Origin: Panacagrimonas sp052387695
Lineage (GTDB): Bacteria > Pseudomonadota > Gammaproteobacteria > Nevskiales > Nevskiaceae
Assembly (NCBI GenBank): GCA_052387695.1
Contig: JBQTIX010000185.1
Location: forward strand, 1 to 13,371
DNA: 13,371 bases
Direction of reading: 5' to 3'
Shown here: in pieces, positions 7,290 through 13,371 of the stretch
How the letters are laid out: the number at the start of each line of letters is the position of its first letter
Numbering within the stretch: position 1 is the stretch's first letter
The notes under the pieces: generated by a model
Seen by the model: the letters and a program-made list of their open reading frames with translations, nothing else
The model's database searches: none
Told to the model about the DNA's origin: nothing
Made by a program: the position numbers and the translations under genes

Positions 7290-9911
7290 ATGGCCCATGG
7301 CGATTCAAACGGCGCATTCGCTAAGCTGTTCCTCAAGCTCACGTTGCCGATCGTCTTCGGCAACCGCAAGCTGACCCTTGCCGTGGTGGGTCTGCTCACC
7401 GTCTTCATGGCCTACCACGCGGCGCATCTGAAGCTCGACGCCGGCTTCGAGAAGCAGTTGCCCATTGGCCATCCCTACATCGAGATCTTCAAGAAGTACC
7501 AGAAGGATTTCGGCGGTGCGAATACGATCCTGTTCGCGCTGATGCAGAAGGAGGGCAAGGGCGACATCTACCAGGCGGACTACCTCGCCACCCTGAAGAG
7601 CCTCACGCAGCAGGTGTTCTTCACGCAGGGCTTCGACCGCGCCCGCGTCAGCTCGCTGTTCACGCCGGACGTGCGCTACCTCGAAACGGTAGAGGGTGGC
7701 TTCAAGGGCGGCAACGTGATTCCTGCGGACTACGCGCCCTCGCCGGAGATGATGGAACGCATCCGCAGCCAGGTGGCCAAGGCCAAGGCGGTAGGCCGCT
7801 ACGTGGCCAACGACCAGACCGGTGCGATGGTGTTTGCCGAGATGCTGGATCGCAACCCGGTCACGGGCGAGAAGAACGACTACTTCGAGGTTGCCGCGCT
7901 GGCAGAAGAGGCCCGTCAGCGCTACATCAATCCGAAGATGTACCAGTACAAGATCACCGTCGACCAGGCGCCGTTCAAGTCCGGCGACTTGGTCCACCGC
8001 GGCTATGTCGACCAGCGCGGCCAGATGTTTCGATTCAAGACCATCAAGGCGGAAACGCGCAACGAAGAAGGCGAGAGCAGCTGGCATCCCATCAAGGGCA
8101 GCCAACTCACCATCACCGAGGTAGACAACCCGGATTACAACCCCAATGTCGACGTCAAGATCGTCGGCTTCGCCAAGGTGGTCGGCGACATCGGGGACGC
8201 GGTGCTCGGCGTGGTCGGTTTCTTCGCCCTGACCATCTTGCTGACCTGGGGGATCCTGTGGTGGTACTGCAGCTCGCCGTGGATCGCGATGCTGCCACTG
8301 GCCTGTGGCCTGCTCGCCGTGGTCTGGGAGATGGGCATCCTGCAGCTCGCAGGTTTCGGCCTTGATCCCTTCGCGATCCTGGTGCCCTTCCTGGTGCTCG
8401 CGATCAGTGTCAGTCACGGCATCCAGATCACCAGCTTCTGGCTGATGGAAGTGGCCAACCGCGGGTCCAACAGCTTTGACGCCTCTCGCAACACCTACAA
8501 GCGCCTGGTCATCCCGGGCCTGACCGCAGTGCTCACCAACGTGGTGGGCTTTGGCACCATTCTGCTGATCCCGGTGGGCATCGTGCGCGAGATGGCCTTC
8601 AACGCCATGTTCGGTTTGCTTGCGGTCATCATCTGCAAGAAGGTCATGCTGCCGCTGCTGCTGACCTACGCCCAGCTCAAGAATCCGGTGCAGTGGCGGG
8701 AGAAGCAGCTGGCGCGCGACAGGGCGCTCGATCCGGTCTGGCAGCTGTTTGCGCGATTCACCACGGATCGCAAGTACGCCGCGGCGATCCTTCTCCTCGC
8801 CGTTGGCGTCTGGGGCGGCGCCGAATTCATCGCCAAGGATCTCCAATATGGAGATCTCACGCCCGGAGTGCCGGAGCTGCGTCCGGACACCCGCTACAAC
8901 CTGGACTCCGAGAACATCGTCGCGAACTTCGCCATCGGCGTGGACGTGATCAAGTTTGTCGCCGAGGGCAAGACCAACGGCTGCATCGACTACAACACCA
9001 TCTCGGAAATCGATCGCTTCGAGTGGCGGATGCGTGGCACGCCGGGGGTGCAGTCCACCCTATCGCTCGCGCAGGCGCAGAAGTCGGTCTTCCAGGCCTA
9101 TAACGAGGGCAATCCGAAGTACTGGAACCTGCCGCGCGAGCCCGATGGCCTGGTGCTCGCCGGCCAGCCCTTCCCAACCTCCACCGGCCTGCTCAACCAG
9201 GATTGCAGCGCGGTGCCGATCCTGGTGTTCACCACCGACCACAAGGCCGGAACGATCGACACGGTCGTGGAGGCGGCCAAACAATTCATAGCCGAGCAAG
9301 CGGCCGACGCGCCGATCAAGATCCAGCTCGCCACCGGCAACGTGGGGGTGATGGCGGCGACCAACGACACCGTGCGCACCGCGGATCACAAGGTGCTGAT
9401 CGTGCTGTTCGTATGCATCGCGATCTGCGTGTTCCTGTCCTTCCCCGGCATCGCCGGGGTGATCTCGATCGTGGTGCCGCTGATCGCGGTGTCGGTGTTC
9501 ACCTATGCGGTGATGGTCTTCCTCGACATCGGGGTGACGGTATCGACTTTGCCGGTCGCGGCGTTCGCGGCAGGTATCGGCGTGGACTACGGCATCTACA
9601 TCTTCTCGATCCTCGAGGAGAACGTGAAGGTCAAGCGCATGCCGATGCGCGCGGCCTACGTCGACACCTTGCACCAGACCGGCAAGGCGGTCTTCATCAC
9701 TGCCCTGGCACTCGCCGCGAGCGTTGCGACCTGGCTGCTGTCAGACCTCCAGTTCCAGATCAACATGGGCGTGCTGCTGACGATCATGTTCCTGGCCAAT
9801 GCCGGCGCGGCCGTGGTCCTGCTGCCGGCCTTCGCCACCTTCCTGCTCAAGGCGCCGAAGGACGAGGGTCACGGCGCCCCCGCACACCACCCGGAGCCCG
9901 TCGCCTCATGA
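7290..9911 (+). CDS. RND/MMPL-family inner-membrane transporter
   Basis: The 873-residue protein has the duplicated RND plan. TM1 (about 27-45) is followed by a large periplasmic domain (46-300) and five helices (about 303-460). TM7 (about 497-515), a second periplasmic domain (516-700) and five more helices (701-853) come next. In TM10 the proton-relay motif GIGVDYG (762-768, D766-Y767) is present; the equivalent TM4 site reads ISVSHGIQ (372-379), with S-H where D-Y would be. Members of this single-subunit family (MmpL, HpnN and related pumps) move lipids and other hydrophobic molecules using the proton gradient. The length is typical of this group and shorter than the roughly 1050 residues of AcrB-type pumps; no membrane-fusion protein gene is seen nearby. 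C565 and C639 lie in the second periplasmic domain. GCAGG (7278-7282) serves the ATG at 7290. The stop overlaps the next start in ATGA, so the two genes are probably translationally coupled. Confidence 0.93.
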   Translation: MAHGDSNGAFAKLFLKLTLPIVFGNRKLTLAVVGLLTVFMAYHAAHLKLDAGFEKQLPIGHPYIEIFKKYQKDFGGANTILFALMQKEGKGDIYQADYLATLKSLTQQVFFTQGFDRARVSSLFTPDVRYLETVEGGFKGGNVIPADYAPSPEMMERIRSQVAKAKAVGRYVANDQTGAMVFAEMLDRNPVTGEKNDYFEVAALAEEARQRYINPKMYQYKITVDQAPFKSGDLVHRGYVDQRGQMFRFKTIKAETRNEEGESSWHPIKGSQLTITEVDNPDYNPNVDVKIVGFAKVVGDIGDAVLGVVGFFALTILLTWGILWWYCSSPWIAMLPLACGLLAVVWEMGILQLAGFGLDPFAILVPFLVLAISVSHGIQITSFWLMEVANRGSNSFDASRNTYKRLVIPGLTAVLTNVVGFGTILLIPVGIVREMAFNAMFGLLAVIICKKVMLPLLLTYAQLKNPVQWREKQLARDRALDPVWQLFARFTTDRKYAAAILLLAVGVWGGAEFIAKDLQYGDLTPGVPELRPDTRYNLDSENIVANFAIGVDVIKFVAEGKTNGCIDYNTISEIDRFEWRMRGTPGVQSTLSLAQAQKSVFQAYNEGNPKYWNLPREPDGLVLAGQPFPTSTGLLNQDCSAVPILVFTTDHKAGTIDTVVEAAKQFIAEQAADAPIKIQLATGNVGVMAATNDTVRTADHKVLIVLFVCIAICVFLSFPGIAGVISIVVPLIAVSVFTYAVMVFLDIGVTVSTLPVAAFAAGIGVDYGIYIFSILEENVKVKRMPMRAAYVDTLHQTGKAVFITALALAASVATWLLSDLQFQINMGVLLTIMFLANAGAAVVLLPAFATFLLKAPKDEGHGAPAHHPEPVAS

Positions 9912-11041
9912 GCGCTTCCGACCTCCTCTCCGTCTTTGGCCGGCGACCGACCATGACCACGAGCACGCGCCTCGATCTCCTTTCCCGCGCAGTAGGGACA
10001 CTCGTTCTGTCTGCGGCCCTTCTTGTCCCCGGTGCTTCTCTGCGCGCCCAGGAGGGCGGAGAGGCGCCCACCGCGGCTGCCCCGGCCGGCCCAGCCGCAA
10101 AGCCGGTGCCGGCGGAGATGTCGCCGCGTGCCACCCGCGGCCTGCTGATCGATATCGCCTTCACCGGCGAGCGCATGATCGCGGTCGGCGAGCGCGGCAA
10201 CATTGTCGCTTCGCGTGACGGTATCCGCTGGGCGCAGGTGCAGGTGCCGGTACGTTCGACGCTCAACGGGGTGTCGTTCGTGGACAGCCAGAATGGCTGG
10301 GCCGCCGGCCACGACGCTGCGATCATCCACACGACCGATGGCGGCCGCAGCTGGGAGTTGCAGAACTTCCAGCCCGAGCGACTGAAGCCGCTGCACGACA
10401 TTTTCTTCGCCGACAAGTCGCGCGGCTGGGCCTTCGGTTCTTTCGGCACCTTCCTGTCCACGTCCGATGGCGGCAAGACCTGGACCGATGTTGTCGCGCC
10501 GGCGGTGCTCGAAGAGGGCTATCACCTCAACGGCATGGCGCAGCTCAAGGACGGCCAGTTGCTGCTGGTCGGCGAGAGCGGCCTGCTCGGCATCTCCACC
10601 GACGGCAGCACCTGGGACCGGCTCGAATCCCCGTACGAAGGCACCTACTTCGGCGTGCTGCCGCGTGGCGAGAAGGGCGCCATCGTGTTCGGTCTGCGCG
10701 GCAACGCCTATGTGTCGGACGACGTACGCGCCGGTGCTTGGCGCAAGATCAACCTCGCGACCGTCAGCTCGATCTTCGGCGGAGTCGTGATGAGCGATGG
10801 GTCGATCGTGCTGGTCGGAGCGGACGCCATCGTGCTGACCGTAACACCGGAAGAGACGGTCGAGCGTGTCGCGAACTACGCGGGTGTGGCCAGCAGCGGC
10901 ACCTTGGCCGGCGTGGTGCGCTGGCCGGGCGGTCTGATGACGGTTGGCGAGGCCGGCGTACAGCCGTACCAGACCAAGGCCAGACCCACGGACGCGCCGG
11001 CCGTGACGCGCGACATGGAAGCGACGAGCGAGTTCAAATGA
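9908..11041 (+). CDS. YCF48/BNR-repeat beta-propeller protein, exported
   Basis: The 377-residue product (from ATG 9908) has a hydrophobic export segment at about 26-47, ending in LRAQ, then an Ala/Pro-rich linker. A propeller follows with Asp-box-like turns at SRDGIRW (102-108), TTDGGRSW (142-149), STSDGGKTW (184-192) and STDGSTW (230-236), and a degenerate one near 270-278. Blade phrases such as GWAAGHDAAIIHTTDGG and GWAFGSFGTFLSTSDGG match the YCF48 (Hcf136) pattern. In plants and cyanobacteria that family helps assemble photosystem II. Nothing here suggests photosynthesis, and the gene is embedded behind an RND pump, so a role as periplasmic assembly factor or partner of the pump is the better guess. 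ATG 9908 overlaps the upstream stop. An internal ATG at 9953 would give a shorter, tidier signal peptide but has no ribosome binding site. Family is clear, function inferred. Confidence 0.88.
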   Translation: MSASDLLSVFGRRPTMTTSTRLDLLSRAVGTLVLSAALLVPGASLRAQEGGEAPTAAAPAGPAAKPVPAEMSPRATRGLLIDIAFTGERMIAVGERGNIVASRDGIRWAQVQVPVRSTLNGVSFVDSQNGWAAGHDAAIIHTTDGGRSWELQNFQPERLKPLHDIFFADKSRGWAFGSFGTFLSTSDGGKTWTDVVAPAVLEEGYHLNGMAQLKDGQLLLVGESGLLGISTDGSTWDRLESPYEGTYFGVLPRGEKGAIVFGLRGNAYVSDDVRAGAWRKINLATVSSIFGGVVMSDGSIVLVGADAIVLTVTPEETVERVANYAGVASSGTLAGVVRWPGGLMTVGEAGVQPYQTKARPTDAPAVTRDMEATSEFK

Positions 11042-11047
11042 TCGACG

Positions 11048-11054
11048 AGGGGAG
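11048..11054 (+). promoter_or_regulatory. Ribosome binding site deciding the OmpA-like gene start
   Basis: AGGGGAG stands 10 bases before ATG 11065 and inside the reading frame that would start at ATG 11038. It supports 11065, where MKKR and a hydrophobic core begin. The alternative ATG at 11038 overlaps the upstream stop in ATGA and would add nine charged residues before the signal peptide. Confidence 0.6.
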
Positions 11055-11064
11055 AAGAGATCGC

Positions 11065-12672
11065 ATGAAAAAGAGAATTGCGGTCGCAGTGGCCGTCGGC
11101 CTGTTGAGCTGGAACGCGAGCGCCCAGGATGAGGTGGCGGCGCCGGAAGCGGAGGCTGCCGAGGCGGCTCCCGCGGGCGGCGAAGCCGGCAGCCATGCCT
11201 TGCAGGCGCTGCAGGATCGCTATTACGTATCGCCGTCCGTGTTCTGGGCCTTCGCGGATTCAGGCCGCGATACCGACGGCGGCTACGGAGCGTCGCTGGC
11301 GGTTGGACGCCGCTTCACGCCGGAGCTGGTGCTCGAAGCGGCTGTGCAGTACAACCGCCTCGACCACCAGCAGGGCAACGGTAACGCAGACCTGATCGGT
11401 CTCGGCGTCAACGGCCTGTTCTTCCCCAACAAGACGCTGCCTGCCTATCTGCTCGTGGGCGCCGCCTACGGCGACGTGTCCTCGCATCCCGGCGGTGAGA
11501 AGAGCTACGGCACCGCGCTGCTCAGCGTCGGCGGCGGCTGGTGGTGGCAGCCGTTCGACCTGGGTTTCCTCAAGGGCGTGTCGCTGCGCACCGATGCCAT
11601 GTGGCGCTTGGATGCGCACAACGACCGGCGAACTGGCGATACCGAGCGCAACGGCCGCAAGGCCTTCCAGGACATTCTTGTCGGCGTGGGGCTGACCATT
11701 CCGGTCGGCGAGGCCGCACAGCCGCCTCCACCGGTGCCGGAAGCCCCGGTGCAAGTCGTGCCGCTCGTTGCTTCCGCAGATGCCGATGGCGATGGCGTGG
11801 CAGATGACCTGGATCAGTGTCCCGACACGCCCGCAGGAGCCGTGGTGGACGCGACCGGCTGTCCGGTTCCGGCGGCGGCTGCCGCAAGCACCTGCAAGTC
11901 ACCCGAGCCGGGCGAGAAGCTGGACCTGGCGGGCTGCGGCACGGGTGACGTGATCGTGCTCAAGGGAGTGAATTTCGACTTCAACAAGGATCGCCTCACG
12001 CCAAACGCGAAGACCATCCTCGACGGCGTGGGTGAAGCGTTGCAGACCGCGTCGGGCACCAACGTCGAGATCGGCGGCCACACCGACGCCAAGGGCAGCG
12101 ACGATTACAACCAGCGGCTGTCGGATCGTCGCGCGTGCGCGGTCGGTCGTTATTTGAACGGCAAGGGTATCGAAGCGGGACGCATGAGCCCGCTGGGGTA
12201 CGGCGAGACCAAGCCGGTCGCGGACAACGAAACGGATGAAGGTCGCGAGCAGAACCGTCGCGTGGAGCTGCGTATTCTGGATGGCGCAGGTTCCGGCCTG
12301 GGCCGGTGTGGCGGCGGTTCTTCGGCGAGAGCCGCTGAACCGGCCGCCGAACCGGCGCCGGAAACTGAGCCCGCACCTGAACCCGCGCCGGTGATCGAAA
12401 CACCGGCCGAACCGGCCGTGGCGCCCGCTCCGGAAGCGGCGGCAGAAAGCGCTCCGGTTGCGGAAGTCGTACCAGCGGAAGCGCCCGCTCCGGCGGCGTC
12501 TGAAACCGTGACCGCGCCCAGTTCGGCCACGACGACGGAACAGGTTCCGGAAGGCGACGTCTTCGGCTCCGGACCCGCATCCGCACCCGCGCCCGCCTCG
12601 GCCAGTTCGGGTGCTACTGCGCCAGCAACTGCGCCAGGGACGCAGCAGGTTCCGGAATCGGAAGTGTTCTGA
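11065..12672 (+). CDS. OmpA-like protein: beta-barrel, thrombospondin type 3 repeat, OmpA peptidoglycan-binding domain, Pro/Ala/Glu-rich tail
   Basis: The 535-residue product has a signal peptide (1-20, cut after ASA). Residues about 52-213 have alternating strands of a small OmpA-like barrel. A type 3 repeat, DADGDGVADDLDQCPDTPAG (239-258), is calcium-binding-like. The OmpA domain is at about 295-405, with GGHTDAKGSDDYNQRLSDRR. D341 and R356 align with the two E. coli OmpA residues that bind diaminopimelate, so peptidoglycan binding should be intact. Most OmpA-like proteins end near here. This one adds about 125 residues rich in Pro, Ala and Glu, with the motif QVPE-G/S-D/E-VF twice: at 493-500 and as the last eight residues, 528-535. 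It is last in the tight RND-propeller-OmpA run, with a 23-base gap before it, and a terminator follows. It may fix the system to the cell wall. Domain calls are firm; the tail's role is unknown. Confidence 0.9.
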   Translation: MKKRIAVAVAVGLLSWNASAQDEVAAPEAEAAEAAPAGGEAGSHALQALQDRYYVSPSVFWAFADSGRDTDGGYGASLAVGRRFTPELVLEAAVQYNRLDHQQGNGNADLIGLGVNGLFFPNKTLPAYLLVGAAYGDVSSHPGGEKSYGTALLSVGGGWWWQPFDLGFLKGVSLRTDAMWRLDAHNDRRTGDTERNGRKAFQDILVGVGLTIPVGEAAQPPPPVPEAPVQVVPLVASADADGDGVADDLDQCPDTPAGAVVDATGCPVPAAAAASTCKSPEPGEKLDLAGCGTGDVIVLKGVNFDFNKDRLTPNAKTILDGVGEALQTASGTNVEIGGHTDAKGSDDYNQRLSDRRACAVGRYLNGKGIEAGRMSPLGYGETKPVADNETDEGREQNRRVELRILDGAGSGLGRCGGGSSARAAEPAAEPAPETEPAPEPAPVIETPAEPAVAPAPEAAAESAPVAEVVPAEAPAPAASETVTAPSSATTTEQVPEGDVFGSGPASAPAPASASSGATAPATAPGTQQVPESEVF

Positions 12673-12700
12673 GCCTCGAACCAGGGCCTGCAACAAACCG

Positions 12701-12746
12701 GGACCAATCCGCACCCTCTCGCTGAACGAGCGGTGCGGATTGGTCC
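12701..12746 (+). terminator. Intrinsic terminator ending the gene block
   Basis: GGACCAATCCGCACC (12701-12715) and its exact reverse complement (12732-12746) form a perfect 15-bp stem. Within the 16-nt loop, CTCG and CGAG (12718-12721, 12727-12730) can pair further. The bases after it, TTGTCGTTGTG, are T-rich but not a pure run. Sited 28 bases past the OmpA-like stop codon, it most likely ends transcription of the DUF1302-OmpA block; the moderate T tract leaves some doubt about efficiency. Confidence 0.75.
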
Positions 12747-12962
12747 TTGTCGTTGTGCGTCGTCCCATTCCGCCCTTTTCCAGCCTGATCGTAAGACACC
12801 CGCGGTCCATTCGACGACGACAGCGTCGAGGTCTTGGAGCGGTCGGAAAACAATGGCGCGTTTCGACCAATTAATGGCGTGAATAGACCGAAATAGAACG
12901 GGCTGCGATTCCATGATGCGTTACCGGGGCAACGAAGCCCGGACCGACAGGAGGAGAACGCA

Positions 12963-13208
12963 ATGGACAGCCGCAGGGTGATGAGTGGGATGGACCGCGT
13001 CCAGCACGGGTGGATGACCGTGCAGTCGGTGCAGCCGGATTTCTGGGTCTCGCTGTCAGGTCGCCGCCCGAAGCTTGCGCCGGAATTCGCCGCCCCTTCG
13101 ACAGGTCTCGGTGCCGTCCCCGCGCCGCCCGGGGAGCTGCGCGGCGCGACACTGGCGCGATCACGGCCTGATCTCCGGCCCTCCGCAGTTCCACTGCCCA
13201 GACCGTGA
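12963..13208 (+). CDS. Doubtful small ORF with a strong ribosome binding site
   Basis: An 81-codon frame starts at ATG 12963, with AGGAGGAG (12949-12956) six bases upstream, close to the ideal Shine-Dalgarno sequence. The first 35 residues (with MDRVQHGWMTVQSVQPDFW) look protein-like. The rest is Pro/Arg/Ala-rich and could be GC-rich noise or the result of a frameshift. There is no signal peptide, transmembrane segment or family I recognise. A small stem (GGGC 12927-12930 with GCCC 12937-12940) lies just before the ribosome binding site. It may be a real small gene, a decayed one, or a leader. Confidence 0.35.
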   Translation: MDSRRVMSGMDRVQHGWMTVQSVQPDFWVSLSGRRPKLAPEFAAPSTGLGAVPAPPGELRGATLARSRPDLRPSAVPLPRP

Positions 13209-13335
13209 CCGAACATGCCGCCCCTGGCCAGAAATGCGCGGCGGATGGCCATGACGGCCCTCAACGCCATGGTACGCGCTCCTTACGCTGTGACCCACTG
13301 ATTACAGACGGCCCACAAGCCGACAGGAGAGCGAC

Positions 13336-13371
13336 ATGGAACAGGATCTGAGCGCACTGAACCGGGAGGCC
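13336..13371 (+). CDS. Start of an unidentified gene cut by the window edge
   Basis: ATG 13336 is preceded by AGGAGA (13325-13330) at 5 bases' spacing, and the frame reads MEQDLSALNREA to the window end. Twelve residues are too few to name a family; they are charged and not signal-like, suggesting a cytoplasmic protein. Its leader shares the 10-mer CCGACAGGAG with the leader of the small ORF at 12963. Confidence 0.5.
   Translation, partial: MEQDLSALNREA

Noticed and set aside
7305..8846. Minus-strand ORF of 513 codons opposite the RND gene
   Set aside because: It is a shadow of the transporter codons; the His/Arg/Asp-rich sequence has no helices or motifs.
9203..9907. Upstream extension of the propeller frame within the RND gene
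   Set aside because: The open frame simply runs back through the RND coding sequence as arginine-rich noise; the propeller starts at 9908, or possibly 9953.
12811..12829. Small inverted repeat TCGACG...CGTCGA downstream of the terminator
   Set aside because: A 6-bp GC-rich stem with no T tract and no nearby gene context is expected by chance.
12614..13270. Minus-strand ORF of 218 codons with an AAGGAG eight bases before its ATG
   Set aside because: It runs through the terminator stem at 12701-12746 and overlaps the end of the OmpA-like gene; its composition (Arg/Ser/Gly/Pro-rich, no motifs) looks like a GC-rich shadow. The good ribosome binding site alone is not enough.

Overview
The window reads as chromosomal DNA from a GC-rich Gram-negative bacterium. 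Third codon positions are mostly G or C, every major gene is on the plus strand, and nearly every product carries an export signal or is a membrane protein. The gene content (DUF1329, DUF1302, an MMPL/RND-type transporter, a YCF48-like propeller, an OmpA-like protein) is the kind found in gamma- and betaproteobacteria that live on hydrophobic compounds, such as pseudomonads and Solimonas-like genera. The taxon is an inference; no rRNA or other marker gene is present.

Layout. Positions 1-2532 hold the near-complete end of a large exported protein that fuses TPR repeats to a DUF1329 domain. Positions 2533-3019 are a 487-base gap with a possible remnant of an FAD/NAD(P)-dependent reductase and a long inverted repeat. 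Positions 3020-4387 encode a stand-alone DUF1329 protein, followed by a strong intrinsic terminator (4401-4465). A second block runs from 4651 to 12672: a DUF1302 outer-membrane barrel, a 12-helix RND/MMPL transporter, a YCF48/BNR-like beta-propeller and an OmpA-like protein. Its last three genes are packed with overlapping stop and start codons. A perfect 15-bp terminator stem (12701-12746) ends the block. The remaining 600 bases contain one doubtful small ORF with a very good ribosome binding site, and the first codons of a gene that leaves the window.

How the genes may work together (inference). The set covers every envelope layer. The RND pump would sit in the inner membrane. The two DUF1329 proteins (LolA/LolB-like fold by family knowledge) could be periplasmic carriers, one of them on a TPR scaffold. 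The propeller would be a periplasmic accessory factor, the DUF1302 barrel would sit in the outer membrane, and the OmpA-like protein would anchor to peptidoglycan. This looks like a trans-envelope route for a lipid or other hydrophobic molecule. The substrate and direction cannot be read from the sequence. No mobile element, CRISPR array, tRNA or rRNA was seen.
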